Below are positions 23,523 to 33,810 of a stretch of 64,000 nt of DNA, in pieces (within the stretch, counting starts at the first letter, position 1; every line of letters starts with the position of its first letter). Source of the DNA: Clostridiales bacterium (GTDB lineage Bacteria > Bacillota > Clostridia > Christensenellales > Aristaeellaceae); NCBI GenBank assembly GCA_012523405.1, contig JAAYIN010000126.1, forward strand, positions 1 to 64,000, read 5' to 3'. The translations under genes were made by a program, and so were the position numbers. The notes beneath the pieces are model-generated. The model made no database searches and was not told the origin of the DNA. It saw only the letters and a program-made list of their open reading frames with translations.

Positions 23523-25367
23523 ATGATAAACGACTTTGAGGCGTTGCTGCCGCGCGTGGAAAAACCATCACGCTATACCGGCAGTGAGATGAATACAAAC
23601 ATCAAAACATTTGATCAGGCGGAAGTTACATTTGCCTTTTGCTTTCCCGATACCTACGAAGTGGCCATGAGCCACTTGGGAATGAGAATTCTCTATGGTA
23701 TTTTAAACAACCTGCCTTATGCACTTTGCGAACGCGTGTGCATGCCTTGGATTGACATGCTAAATGAAATGAAGCAGCATAATGTTCCGCTGATGTCCCT
23801 TGAGAGCAGAACTGTGCTCAAGGACTTTGATATTGTTGGGTTTACGCTACAGTATGAGATGAGCTATACCAATATCCTTGAGATGCTTCACATGGGGCGC
23901 ATTCCCGTCAAAAGTGCAGAACGCGGCGAAAACGATCCGATTGTTGTAGCAGGCGGGCCTTGCGCTTTTAACCCCGAACCGCTGCATCTATTCATTGATG
24001 CATTCATGATTGGCGACGGCGAGCAGGTGATCATCGAACTTACCGACGTTATTAACGAATGCAAAAAGAACAATCTCCCCCGAAAAGAATGCCTCCGCCG
24101 CTTGGCAAAGCTTCGAGGCGTATATGTTCCCTCCCTATATAAAGATGAATACAACGAGGACGGAACCCTTAAGAGTATTGAGCCCATCGATGATGCTGCG
24201 CCAAAGAGCGTGCTCAAATGCATCATCACAGATATGGACCATGCCTATGTACCGACCGATCCGCCCGTTCCGTTTCAGCAGGTGGTCTTTGACCGAATTA
24301 TGCTGGAAATCATGCGCGGGTGCACACGCGGCTGCCGGTTCTGCCAAGCGGGTATGCTGTATCGCCCTGTGAGGGAGCGGAGCGTTGAGAAGCTCGTGCA
24401 GCTGGCAAAGGATTCTGTCAAGAACACGGGCTATGAAGAGATTTCGCTGTCATCGCTGTCATCCAGCGACTATTCCTGCCTTGCGGAGCTGTCAACAAGG
24501 TTGGTGGAGGAGCTCAGAGACCAGAGAGTATCCCTGTCGCTTCCGAGCTTACGTGTTGATAAATTTGTGCAGGATACGCTCACCCAAACCCAAAAGGTCA
24601 AGAAGAGCAGTCTTACCTTTGCGCCTGAAGCGGGTACACAGCGCCTTCGTGATGTTATTAACAAAAACGTTACGGAAGATGATTTGGTCAAAACCCTAAA
24701 CAGCGCATTCTCTAACGGCTGGAATGCGGTAAAGCTCTATTTCATGACGGGCTTGCCGACAGAAACCGATGAGGACTTGCTGGGCATTGCAGAAGTTGCT
24801 AAAGCGGCAGCGGGAGCATATTACAGCATACCAAAGGACAAGCGCGTGAAGGGACTTCGCATTACATGCAGTGCATCGGTCTTTGTACCAAAGCCGTTTA
24901 CGCCATTCCAATGGTGCGCTCAAGATAGACCTGAAACCGTCAGGGAAAAGCAGCAACTTGTTCGTGAGTCTTTTTACCCACTTAGATCCGCACGCTTCAA
25001 CTATCACGATTCTGCTTTAAGTCAACTGGAAGCCTGCTTTGCGGTAGGCGATCGCCGTTTGGCGAATGTTCTGTATCGTGCGTGGGAGCTTGGCTGTTTT
25101 CTGGATGGCTGGCATGAGCACTTCCGCTATGATCTTTGGTCACAAGCATTCGATGATTGTGGTCTCACCATTGACTTTTATGCTCATCGCACGCGTAATT
25201 TGGACGAGCTTCTTCCTTGGGATCATATCGATGCGGGCATCAGTAAATCATTCTTGAAAAATGAGTTTATCAAAGCAACAAAAGCAGAGACAACCAAGGA
25301 TTGCCGTGAAGGCTGCAATGGCTGTGGCTTGCAGAAAATCAAGGGGGTATGCAAGCAATGCGAATGA
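23523..25367 (+). CDS. TIGR03960-type B12-binding-like radical SAM protein
   Basis: A radical-SAM protein of about 614 residues with an N-terminal segment resembling the B12-binding Rossmann domain and a central SAM domain whose cluster motif is RGCTRGCRFCQAG. A cysteine-rich end (CREGCNGCGLQ, CKQCE) may hold an additional cluster or zinc. The exact substrate is not established for the family. It is regularly paired with the TIGR03936/DUF2344 gene and RNase G, as here. ATG 23523 follows AAAGGAGG; an upstream in-frame ATG at 23499 lacks one. Confidence 0.9.
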   Translation: MINDFEALLPRVEKPSRYTGSEMNTNIKTFDQAEVTFAFCFPDTYEVAMSHLGMRILYGILNNLPYALCERVCMPWIDMLNEMKQHNVPLMSLESRTVLKDFDIVGFTLQYEMSYTNILEMLHMGRIPVKSAERGENDPIVVAGGPCAFNPEPLHLFIDAFMIGDGEQVIIELTDVINECKKNNLPRKECLRRLAKLRGVYVPSLYKDEYNEDGTLKSIEPIDDAAPKSVLKCIITDMDHAYVPTDPPVPFQQVVFDRIMLEIMRGCTRGCRFCQAGMLYRPVRERSVEKLVQLAKDSVKNTGYEEISLSSLSSSDYSCLAELSTRLVEELRDQRVSLSLPSLRVDKFVQDTLTQTQKVKKSSLTFAPEAGTQRLRDVINKNVTEDDLVKTLNSAFSNGWNAVKLYFMTGLPTETDEDLLGIAEVAKAAAGAYYSIPKDKRVKGLRITCSASVFVPKPFTPFQWCAQDRPETVREKQQLVRESFYPLRSARFNYHDSALSQLEACFAVGDRRLANVLYRAWELGCFLDGWHEHFRYDLWSQAFDDCGLTIDFYAHRTRNLDELLPWDHIDAGISKSFLKNEFIKATKAETTKDCREGCNGCGLQKIKGVCKQCE

Positions 25368-26050
25368 TGGTTGTTTATGAAAAAGGCGCTGACCTGCGTT
25401 ATATCGGTCACCTTGATTTGCTTAGAACTTTGCAGCGTGCCCTGCGCAGAAGCGGGCTCCCCATTCAGTACTCAAGGGGATTTAATCCCCATGTCAATCT
25501 CGGCTTTGCCGCGCCTCTGAGCGTTGGGGTTGTAGGCATGCGCGAAATGATGGAAGTCCCGCTGGAAGCCAGCGTTACTTCGCAGGAATTTATCGATGCG
25601 ATGAACGCTGTATTGCCAAGGCGTCTTCAGATCAAAGCTTGCTATGAATTGCCTGATAAATTTCCAACATTGATGTCGCTGGTAGCAGGGCATCGCTATA
25701 CGATTGAGTTTTCAAAAGGCGATGACGGAGATCGGGTGTTTGCTGCTGCCCCTGCGTTTATGGAGCTAAAAGAGTACATCACTGTTCGCAAAACCAAGAG
25801 CGGTGAAAAACCCACGGACATCCGTCCTTTTATCAAAAGTGCAGCGTATGAACAGGTGGAGGATGAATACAAAATCCATCTGGAAACGATTTCTACGGCC
25901 GCAGGTTCACTCAAACCGTCCCTTTGGTTTGACTGTTTATGCGAGTTCGCAGGTGTCAAACCGGTGCTGTGTACGATTTATCGTGATGCAATACTGAGCC
26001 TTGATGCAAACGGGGAACTCGTCCCCATGGAGGAGCTAAGCAATGCCTGA
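25358..26050 (+). CDS. TIGR03936/DUF2344 radical SAM-associated protein
   Basis: A protein of about 230 residues that always accompanies the TIGR03960 radical-SAM protein, in some species fused to it. The family start is clear: VYEKGADLRYIGHLDLLRTL, then YSRGFNPHVNLGFAAPLSVG. No catalytic motif of its own is known. I use ATG 25358, ten bases after AAGGGGG; 25349, 25364 and 25367 are alternatives. It overlaps the upstream stop and overlaps rng by eight bases, so all three genes are coupled. Confidence 0.9.
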   Translation: MRMMVVYEKGADLRYIGHLDLLRTLQRALRRSGLPIQYSRGFNPHVNLGFAAPLSVGVVGMREMMEVPLEASVTSQEFIDAMNAVLPRRLQIKACYELPDKFPTLMSLVAGHRYTIEFSKGDDGDRVFAAAPAFMELKEYITVRKTKSGEKPTDIRPFIKSAAYEQVEDEYKIHLETISTAAGSLKPSLWFDCLCEFAGVKPVLCTIYRDAILSLDANGELVPMEELSNA

Positions 26051-27236
26051 TGCAATGCAGCTAATTATGCGAACAACACAGAAGGCTACCGAAACAGCGG
26101 TTGTGACGAAGGATGGACTACTAGAATTCTATCAAGAGTCGCAGGATACCGAGAGCTTAGTTGGAGCGATTTTTCTTGGCCGAGTGGAACGGGTGCTTCC
26201 TGATATCAAGGCGGCATTTGTTCGGATTGGACTTGCGCAAAATGGTTTTCTCCCGATCAACGAATCGGAGAGCTTTCACCTAAACGCTGAGACCAAGCCA
26301 CTGATGAGCGGTCAGGATATATTGGTTCAAGTAAAGAAAAATCCCAAAGGCGGCAAAGGTGCTTTCTTAACGCGCGATATTGCATTGCCCGGACAATATT
26401 CTCTTCTGATGCCAAACAACCGATTTATCGGACTGAGCAAGCGCATTGAAGATGAACAGGAAAGAGATGCAGCCAAAAGGCTTGGCAAGCAGATAGCTGA
26501 CAATCGCTTTGGACTCATTGTTAGGCACGCGGCGCTGTTTGCGCAGCATCAAGCGGTGGCAGACGAAGCGCAGGAGCTATGGGAACGATGGCAGGAACTA
26601 AAGCAAAGGTCGGAGTATCTAAAAGCGCCTATGCTTTTGCAGCAAGAACCCTCCATGCTATCGGTTCTTATACGGGACTATGCCGCTAGGTATGATATCG
26701 AGGTGCTGTCTGTGGCAGCCAATCCTAGCGATGCTCCACTGCCGTGGCAGACGCTGTCCCAGAGCGACATGGAGGCTGCTTGGAGCGGCAAACGGATAGA
26801 TAAGCAACTCGCTGGAGCCATCGGCAGGCGGGTAGAGCTAAAAGCGGGGGGAAGCCTCGTGATTGATGAACGAGAAGCCTTAAGCACAATCGACATCAAT
26901 AGCGGCAGCAATGTGCAAGTATCAGGAGATGATGATCTTCCGCTTGCCCAAAATTTGATGGCGATACCTGAGATGGCAAGACAAATCAGACTTCGCAACC
27001 TAAGTGGTATTATATTGATTGACTTTATCGACATGAGAACCGATGAACAGCGAGAGCAGGTGCTAGCCGCTATGCATGAAGCATTGGCGGAGGATCGTGT
27101 GAAAACGGTGGTACATGGGTTTACCAACCTTGGCCTACTAGAGATGACGCGCAAACGCACCCGCGATACGTTAAGGGGAATGATGACCGTTCCCTGCAAA
27201 GCATGCAATGAGAATGGCCGCGTTCTCATATCCTAA
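26043..27236 (+). CDS. rng: Ribonuclease G/E family endoribonuclease
   Basis: Endoribonuclease for rRNA maturation and mRNA decay. An S1-like domain (GAIFLGRVERVLPDIKAAFV) lies near residues 38-120, followed by the DNase I-like catalytic domain with STIDINSGSN and IILIDFIDM, which carry the two metal-binding aspartates. The C-terminal VPCKACNENGRV ends in the zinc-link CxxC region. At 397 residues it is shorter than E. coli RNase G (489), lacking most of the C-terminal small domain, as common in Clostridia. GGAGGAG precedes the ATG. Confidence 0.92.
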   Translation: MPDAMQLIMRTTQKATETAVVTKDGLLEFYQESQDTESLVGAIFLGRVERVLPDIKAAFVRIGLAQNGFLPINESESFHLNAETKPLMSGQDILVQVKKNPKGGKGAFLTRDIALPGQYSLLMPNNRFIGLSKRIEDEQERDAAKRLGKQIADNRFGLIVRHAALFAQHQAVADEAQELWERWQELKQRSEYLKAPMLLQQEPSMLSVLIRDYAARYDIEVLSVAANPSDAPLPWQTLSQSDMEAAWSGKRIDKQLAGAIGRRVELKAGGSLVIDEREALSTIDINSGSNVQVSGDDDLPLAQNLMAIPEMARQIRLRNLSGIILIDFIDMRTDEQREQVLAAMHEALAEDRVKTVVHGFTNLGLLEMTRKRTRDTLRGMMTVPCKACNENGRVLIS

Positions 27237-27257
27237 TTCTGAAAGGAAACACAACCT

Positions 27258-28658
27258 GTGAAGCATACGCCAGTATACGTTTCTCAAGAAGAGATGATGC
27301 AGCAAGAACGAGCAATCGAGCAGATTCTGCTGCTTCCCAATAAGCCCAATTCATTTCATATCGTCACCTATGGATGCCAGATGAATGCACATGATAGCGA
27401 GAAGCTTGCAGGTATATTGCTCAAAATGGGCATGACCGAGGCGGACGATCGCAAGCATGCGGATATTGTTTTATTCAATACTTGCTGCATTCGAGATAAT
27501 GCGGAGCGCCGTGCGCTTGGCAATGTCAACTGGCTCAGGCAGCTACGCAAGCAGAAACCCAATTTACTCATTGGTGTTTGCGGATGCATGGTGCAGCAGC
27601 CCGAAATGGCGCAGCGCATCCTCAAACAGTATAAGTTCATCGATCTAGCTTTTGGTACTCATAACCTGCATTGCCTGCCCGAAATGATGCTCTCGCTGCT
27701 CACCAATGAGAAACGCGTGGTCGATGTCATTGACCAAGAGAACCTCATTGCAGAAGGCGTGCCGATCAAAAGGCTGCACTCCTATCACGCCTATACCACC
27801 ATCATGTATGGATGCGACAATTACTGCTCGTACTGCATCGTGCCTTATGTACGCGGCCGCGAGCGCTCGCGCTTGATGTCGGATGTTCTAAAGGAGGCGG
27901 AGGGACTTGCGGCAAGCGGCGTGCAGGAAATTATGCTGCTTGGACAGAATGTTAACAGCTATGGCAATAGCTCGGAAAATGGAGATACCTTTCCTAAGCT
28001 GCTTGCCGAGCTAGACCAAATCGGTATACCGCGCATTCGCTTTATGACCTCCCATCCAAAGGACTTAAGTGATGATTTAATTGATGTCATGGCGGGCAGC
28101 AAGCATATCTGCAATCATTTTCACTTGCCCATACAAAGCGGTAACAATGAAATTCTTCGGCGTATGAATCGCCGATACACACGCGAAGATTATCTGGATA
28201 AGGTGCAAAAGCTACGCAAAGCCATGCCAAATGTTGGTATCACGACAGATTTCATTGTCAGCTTTCCCGGCGAAACAGAGGAGCAGTTTCAGGATACCTG
28301 CTCACTGGTGCGCGAGGTTGGATTTGATTCGGCGTTCACCTTTATTTATTCTCCTCGCCCTGGCACAAAAGCTGCTGAGATGGATGGTATGATTCCGCCC
28401 GAAGAATCCAGCCGCCGAATCGGCGAACTGCTTTTGGAGGTGGAAAGATCATCTGCGAGGGTATATGATCAAATGATTGGCAAAGATGAATACGTGCTCG
28501 TGGATGGCTTTGCTAAGCGTGATCCAACCATGGTTGCGGGCAAAGGAACGCGAAGCATCACCGTTAAGTTCAAGGGAACAGCAGACGATATTGGAAAAAT
28601 CATTCCGGTAAGAATAACATCGGCAGCTGCAACAGTGTTGCAGGGCGAGAGAATTTGA
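27258..28658 (+). CDS. miaB: tRNA-2-methylthio-N6-isopentenyladenosine synthase MiaB
   Basis: MiaB adds the methylthio group to isopentenyl-A37 of tRNAs reading UNN codons. The N-terminal UPF0004 domain has its three cluster cysteines (TYGCQMN, FNTCCIRD, VCGCMVQQ). The radical-SAM motif is MYGCDNYCSYCIVPYVRGRERSR (in two stretches), and a TRAM RNA-binding domain closes the 466-residue chain. The GTG start at 27258 follows GAAAGGAAA. MiaA, which makes the precursor modification, lies downstream at 33811, after ylbF, mutS and mutL. Confidence 0.96.
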   Translation: MKHTPVYVSQEEMMQQERAIEQILLLPNKPNSFHIVTYGCQMNAHDSEKLAGILLKMGMTEADDRKHADIVLFNTCCIRDNAERRALGNVNWLRQLRKQKPNLLIGVCGCMVQQPEMAQRILKQYKFIDLAFGTHNLHCLPEMMLSLLTNEKRVVDVIDQENLIAEGVPIKRLHSYHAYTTIMYGCDNYCSYCIVPYVRGRERSRLMSDVLKEAEGLAASGVQEIMLLGQNVNSYGNSSENGDTFPKLLAELDQIGIPRIRFMTSHPKDLSDDLIDVMAGSKHICNHFHLPIQSGNNEILRRMNRRYTREDYLDKVQKLRKAMPNVGITTDFIVSFPGETEEQFQDTCSLVREVGFDSAFTFIYSPRPGTKAAEMDGMIPPEESSRRIGELLLEVERSSARVYDQMIGKDEYVLVDGFAKRDPTMVAGKGTRSITVKFKGTADDIGKIIPVRITSAAATVLQGERI

Positions 28659-28673
28659 AAGGTAGTGGATTAA

Positions 28674-29084
28674 ATGGAAAAGGTATTAAATCAAGCAGAA
28701 CTTCTAGCAGAGGCAATTTTGGAGAGCCAAGAGTTTATTTCGATGAGATTATCTGAGCAGGCAGCAATGAAAGATCAGCATGCAAACGACCTCATTGCTG
28801 CATATAGTGAGAAGCGCTCGAATGTTGAGAACATTCTAGCTGATGCGAACATGAACCACGGCGACCTTGCCACAGCGGGTGAAGAGCTTCAAAACATCGA
28901 AGAAGCGATTGACCAGAACGAAACCATCAATAAGATGCGCGAAACCCGCGAAGCTTTCACCGATATGATGAATAAAGTCAATTCCATTATCAAGTATGTC
29001 GTGACAGGCGAAAGTGATGAGGAAGAAGCGGGTTGCTCCGGTTCTTGCTCCAGCTGCGGTGGAGGTTGCGGACACCAGCACTAA
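28674..29084 (+). CDS. ylbF: YlbF/YmcA-family regulator with Cys-rich C-terminus
   Basis: YlbF, YmcA and YaaT form the Y-complex that controls RNase Y processing, competence, biofilm formation and sporulation in Bacillus, and that complex carries iron-sulfur clusters. This 136-residue protein has the helical YlbF body (residues 1-110) and ends in CSGSCSSCGGGCGHQH, four cysteines and two histidines within 16 residues. The N-terminal part (LAEAILESQEFISMRLSEQ) fits the family. It lies between miaB and mutS, where a ylbF-type gene is common in Clostridia. The Cys tail probably binds a cluster or metal. Confidence 0.8.
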   Translation: MEKVLNQAELLAEAILESQEFISMRLSEQAAMKDQHANDLIAAYSEKRSNVENILADANMNHGDLATAGEELQNIEEAIDQNETINKMRETREAFTDMMNKVNSIIKYVVTGESDEEEAGCSGSCSSCGGGCGHQH

Positions 29085-29124
29085 TCAGCAATTAAAATAC
29101 AGAAGATGAAAGGGAGCGAGTTTT

Positions 29125-31722
29125 TTGGCAGGCCTTACCCCCATGATGCAGCAATACGTTGAGATCAAAGAAAAGCATGAGGACTGCATCCTTTTTTTCA
29201 GGCTTGGCGATTTTTACGAAATGTTCTTTAAGGATGCAGAGTTGGTATCCAAGGAGTTGGAGATAACCCTCACTGGTAAGGACTGCGGTCTGCCTGAGCG
29301 CGCCCCTATGTGTGGTATTCCACACCATGCTTCAACCACTTACGTCACCCGCCTCATTGACAAGGGCTACAAAGTTGCCATTTGCGAGCAAGTGACCGAT
29401 CCTGCGCTCAGCAAGGGACTTGTGGAGCGCCAAGTTGTCAGAATCATTACGCCGGGCACGATCGTTGATACTTCGATGCTTGACGAGAAGAGTGCGAATT
29501 ACATCCTTTGCGTTGCTTTTTTGGGCAAGGGTGCTTCCTTGTCGTATGCGGATGTAAGCACAGGTGAACTCGTTGCGCACTATTTGCCAAGCAGCGAGCG
29601 CATGCTTCGCGATGAACTGATGCGCATTCGCCCTCATGAGATCGTTACCAATAGCATGGAGCTTCTTGCACCCTATTTATCAGAGGATCTAAGCAGATCC
29701 TCAGTACCTGACAGCGCATTTCAAAAACGGAATGCCCACAAGTGCATATTTGATCATTTCGGGGTGATGTCACTGGCATCGCTGGGACTTGAGGAAAATG
29801 ACAAGCGCGCGATTTCTGTCGGCGCTCTTTTGCGTTATCTCAATGATACGCAGAAAAACTCCCTTGGGCATATTACGCAGCTAACCATATACCAAGGAAC
29901 GGATACGATGTTCCTTGATCGCATGACAAGGCGAAATCTAGAATTGACAGAAAGCCTTCGCAGCGGAGAACGGAAGGGCTCATTGCTTTGGCTTCTTGAT
30001 AAAACCAACACAGCCATGGGCGCGCGTTTGCTCCGTTCATGGGTGGAAAGCCCCATGCTAAGCCGCAGCCATATAGAGGCAAGGCTCGAAGCTGTTGAGG
30101 CATTCAAGGACGACTTCATGGTTTCAGCAGAGCTGGGCGATGCGCTTGAGCAAGTGGCGGATATGGAGCGTTTGCTTAGTAAGATCAGCTACAACAGCTT
30201 AACTGCAAGGGACTGCCTAGCATTGCTTCGCTCGCTTCGAAGCGTGAAGCCTGTACGCGATTTGCTGACTCATTTTGAAGCCTTGCCAATCAAGGCGCTG
30301 GCGCATACCCTTTCGCCTCTTGATACGCTTTGCGAACTGCTTGAAAACGCGATTAACCCCGATGCGCCCATCACCATGGGCGAGGGCGGTATCATTCGCG
30401 ATGGATACAATACAGAGCTTGATGAATACCGTGATGCGACGACAAGCGGTAAACAATGGATTCTTGATATGGAAACAGCGGAGCGTCAGGCAACTGGTAT
30501 CAAAAACCTAAAGATACAGTTTAACCGCGTTTTTGGTTTCTATATTGAAGTGACAAAGAGTTATCTGGGCTTGGTGCCGCTGCATTATATTCGCAGACAG
30601 ACGCTGGCTAATAGTGAACGCTACATCACCCCTGAACTTCAGGAAATCGAGCGAAAGATCACAGGCGCGCAGCAGCTTGCGCTCGCGCTTGAGAGCAGGC
30701 TGTTTACTGAAGTGCGTGAAGAAATTGCAAGGGAGATCGCGGCCATTCAGCAAAACGCCCTAGCCCTTAAAACTTCCGATGCGTTGCTATCACTGGCTAA
30801 GGTCGCTCGTGAAAATGGCTATGTGAGACCAACAATGAATGAAACGGGTATCCTCCATATTGTTGAGGGAAGGCATCCAATTGTTGAAAAAACGGTGACA
30901 GATGCGCCTTTTGTCCCCAATGATGTGAATCTTGATACAGACGAAAATCGTATGCTCATCATCACCGGTCCCAATATGGCTGGTAAGAGCACCTATATGC
31001 GGCAGGTCGCGCTGATTACCGTGATGGCGCATATTGGCAGCTTTGTTCCCGCGGATCAAGCGGATATCAGCCTTTGTGATCGCATCTTTACGCGTATCGG
31101 CGCATCGGATGACTTGGCGGGCGGTCAGAGTACGTTCATGGTGGAAATGAGCGAAACCGCTGGCATCCTTCGAAGTGCTACCAATCAATCGCTCATCATA
31201 TTGGACGAAATCGGACGCGGAACGAGTACATTTGACGGGCTGTCGATTGCATGGGCAGTGGTTGAATACCTGCTTGACAAGAAGAAAGTGGGCGCCAAAA
31301 CGCTCTTTGCGACGCATTACCATGAGCTTAGCGAACTGGAAGGTCGATTTGAAGGTGTGAAGAACTATTGCATCTCGGTGAAAGAACATGGCGAAGATGT
31401 GATCTTCCTGCGCAAAATCAAGCCGGGCGGTGCTGACCGCAGCTATGGTGTGCATGTCGCTCGCTTAGCAGGGGTTCCCACCTCAGTTGTTGCGCGTGCC
31501 CACGAGATTCAGGCAAGGCTTGAAGTGAGCGATATCAACCAAGAGAGTATTTCATCCAACATTCTCGAAAACAAAAAGAAAAAAGACAAGCAGACTGATA
31601 TGTTCCATCTCAAACAAGATGAACTGATTGAAGAACTGCAAAGTATTGATGTACTGTCAATCACACCGATGGAAGCACAGAGCATCCTGTTTAGGCTGCG
31701 AGAAAAGGCGAGATTGGTGTAA
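29125..31722 (+). CDS. mutS: DNA mismatch repair protein MutS
   Basis: MutS recognises base mismatches and recruits MutL. The 865-residue protein begins LTPMMQQYVEIKEKHEDCIL and contains the mismatch-contacting FFRLGDFYEMF (Phe-x-Glu), followed by connector, lever and clamp domains. The ABC-type ATPase has GPNMAGKSTYMRQ, the signature GQSTFMVEM and the Walker B ILDEIGRGTSTFDG. The start is TTG 29125, after GGGAG. Full length; mutL follows 12 bases later. Confidence 0.97.
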   Translation: MAGLTPMMQQYVEIKEKHEDCILFFRLGDFYEMFFKDAELVSKELEITLTGKDCGLPERAPMCGIPHHASTTYVTRLIDKGYKVAICEQVTDPALSKGLVERQVVRIITPGTIVDTSMLDEKSANYILCVAFLGKGASLSYADVSTGELVAHYLPSSERMLRDELMRIRPHEIVTNSMELLAPYLSEDLSRSSVPDSAFQKRNAHKCIFDHFGVMSLASLGLEENDKRAISVGALLRYLNDTQKNSLGHITQLTIYQGTDTMFLDRMTRRNLELTESLRSGERKGSLLWLLDKTNTAMGARLLRSWVESPMLSRSHIEARLEAVEAFKDDFMVSAELGDALEQVADMERLLSKISYNSLTARDCLALLRSLRSVKPVRDLLTHFEALPIKALAHTLSPLDTLCELLENAINPDAPITMGEGGIIRDGYNTELDEYRDATTSGKQWILDMETAERQATGIKNLKIQFNRVFGFYIEVTKSYLGLVPLHYIRRQTLANSERYITPELQEIERKITGAQQLALALESRLFTEVREEIAREIAAIQQNALALKTSDALLSLAKVARENGYVRPTMNETGILHIVEGRHPIVEKTVTDAPFVPNDVNLDTDENRMLIITGPNMAGKSTYMRQVALITVMAHIGSFVPADQADISLCDRIFTRIGASDDLAGGQSTFMVEMSETAGILRSATNQSLIILDEIGRGTSTFDGLSIAWAVVEYLLDKKKVGAKTLFATHYHELSELEGRFEGVKNYCISVKEHGEDVIFLRKIKPGGADRSYGVHVARLAGVPTSVVARAHEIQARLEVSDINQESISSNILENKKKKDKQTDMFHLKQDELIEELQSIDVLSITPMEAQSILFRLREKARLV

Positions 31723-31734
31723 AGGAGGACAGAA

Positions 31735-33798
31735 ATGGAAGTCATTAGAAAATTATCAACTGAGATTATTGGTCAGATTGCTGCGGGAGAAGTCGTTGAG
31801 AGACCGGCTGCAGCAATCAAAGAGCTAGTAGAAAACAGCATAGATGCGGGTGCTACGAACATTACAGTGGAGCTTCGCGATGGAGGCATCAACTATTTTC
31901 GCGTATCTGATAACGGACGCGGCATTGCGCCTGAGCAAATCAAAATGGCGTTTGAACGTCACGCTACCAGCAAACTTAAAAAAGTACAGGACTTGTACGA
32001 TATCCATACCCTCGGATTTCGCGGAGAGGCGCTTGCGTCCATTGCTGCGGTTGCCAAGGTTACCTGCACCACTCGAACGGCTGATGGCGAATTCGGAACG
32101 CGCGCTAAGGTGGAAGCGGGGGAATTCACAGACATCAGGCAAGCTGCTTCGCCAGTCGGTACGAATCTCATTGTAGAGGATTTGTTTTTCAACACGCCTG
32201 TACGCCAGAAATTCCTAAAAAAGCCGGCGGTTGAAGCCTCTTTGGTCTCTGATTATATGCTGCGGCTTATTTTATCAAAACCCGAGATCGCATTTCGATT
32301 TGTCAGCCAAGGCAAGACGATCTATCACAGCATGGGCGATGGGAATATAGAGTCAGCTATTTTCTGCTTGTATGGCAAAGACGCTCTGAAGCAAATGAAA
32401 AAGGTGAAGGGTCATATGAACGGCATCCTTGTAGAAGGCTATGTCGGACTTGGAGACCTTACAAGGGGAAATCGTCAGCAGCAGTCGTTTTTTGTCAATG
32501 GTCGTTATTTCAAGAGCACCCTGCTGAGCAAAGCGCTTGAAAGCGGCTGCGAGGGACGCATGATGATTGGACGTTTTCCGATGTGCGCACTCTTTTTGGA
32601 CATGTCCAATCAACTGGTTGATGTGAATGTCCACCCCAATAAGCTTGAAGTTCGATTCCAAAATGAATCAAATGTATATCAAGCCATTGAAACACTGGTA
32701 AGTGAAGCCATGCATCAAGAGAGCCTTGGTGCACGACTGATCGGCGTAAATGACCAACCGCCCATTGGCGTGGTACAAACCCAGAGCAGTAGCTTTCATA
32801 TTGTTCCGCTTTATTCTGAGAAGCAAGAAACCCAGAACAAACCTGAAGCGGATATGCCAACGGTTTCAGATGGGTCGATAACGCAAGACATGAGCGAGGA
32901 TCGGCAGCATCAGCATGAAGTGTCCTCTGAAAATATTCAGCACGAACTTGCTCGACTAAAGGCTGAGTTTGAGCCGATTGTCGTGCATATGAATCCAACG
33001 GCATCAAGCGGAAAACTCTCTGATTCTGCATCTTCGCCAATGAGCGCAAGGGTTTTATATGAGCACTTATCGAAAAGTGCATATGCACCAGCACCTGAAG
33101 CGACAGGCGCGGAGACCGCTGGGAATGACTCTGCACTGCCAGACATGGCTCAATATGCACAAGTTGACACTGCAACGGACGAAGAGCAAATTTCGCTTAT
33201 TGATGCCGATACGCAAGCCGCATCACAGCTTGTGCTCAAGGGCATTGTATTTGACACCTATTGGATTTTTGAGCTGAATGATAAGCTGCTGCTGGTGGAT
33301 CAACATGCAGCTCATGAACGTATATTGTATGATCAATTCATGGCACGCTATGAAGGCACCTGCATTTCTCAGCAGCTGCTATCCCCGCAGTTGGTTCATT
33401 TGACAGCGCATGAAATGACAGTGGCCAAGGAGATGCTGCCGCTGCTGGCGGAAGCTGGGTTTACTGTGGAGGAATTTGATGAAACGAGCATTGCCATTCA
33501 AGCAATCCCCACATTGTTTGGAGAGAACGAAGAACCGAAAAAACTCTTTATCGATGCAATGGAAGAGCTGCAGGATTCGCGCGGTCAAATGACGAGCGAA
33601 CGTATGCGAAAGCAAGTGGCCACCATGGCGTGCAAAAGAGCAATCAAGGGCGGCGATAAGCTCAACGAATTGCAGATCAATGCCTTTATGCAGGACATGC
33701 TCAAAAGCGAAGCTATGCCAACTTGCCCTCACGGGAGACCCATTATTACCGAAGTGACGCGCTATACACTGGAAAAGCGCTTTAAACGCATACAGTAA
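31735..33798 (+). CDS. mutL: DNA mismatch repair endonuclease MutL
   Basis: MutL couples mismatch recognition to strand incision. The N-terminal GHKL ATPase shows IAAGEVVERPAAAIKELVENS, DNGRGI and LGFRGEALASIAAVA. The C-terminal domain has the endonuclease motif DQHAAHERILYD, the ACKRAIK segment and the metal-site CPHGRP, so it is of the nicking type found outside the MutH lineage. The roughly 150-residue linker (residues 340-490) is Ser/Glu/Ala-rich and disordered. Length 687 residues. AAAGGAGG precedes the ATG. Confidence 0.97.
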   Translation: MEVIRKLSTEIIGQIAAGEVVERPAAAIKELVENSIDAGATNITVELRDGGINYFRVSDNGRGIAPEQIKMAFERHATSKLKKVQDLYDIHTLGFRGEALASIAAVAKVTCTTRTADGEFGTRAKVEAGEFTDIRQAASPVGTNLIVEDLFFNTPVRQKFLKKPAVEASLVSDYMLRLILSKPEIAFRFVSQGKTIYHSMGDGNIESAIFCLYGKDALKQMKKVKGHMNGILVEGYVGLGDLTRGNRQQQSFFVNGRYFKSTLLSKALESGCEGRMMIGRFPMCALFLDMSNQLVDVNVHPNKLEVRFQNESNVYQAIETLVSEAMHQESLGARLIGVNDQPPIGVVQTQSSSFHIVPLYSEKQETQNKPEADMPTVSDGSITQDMSEDRQHQHEVSSENIQHELARLKAEFEPIVVHMNPTASSGKLSDSASSPMSARVLYEHLSKSAYAPAPEATGAETAGNDSALPDMAQYAQVDTATDEEQISLIDADTQAASQLVLKGIVFDTYWIFELNDKLLLVDQHAAHERILYDQFMARYEGTCISQQLLSPQLVHLTAHEMTVAKEMLPLLAEAGFTVEEFDETSIAIQAIPTLFGENEEPKKLFIDAMEELQDSRGQMTSERMRKQVATMACKRAIKGGDKLNELQINAFMQDMLKSEAMPTCPHGRPIITEVTRYTLEKRFKRIQ

Positions 33799-33810
33799 GG
33801 AGCACAGGAT

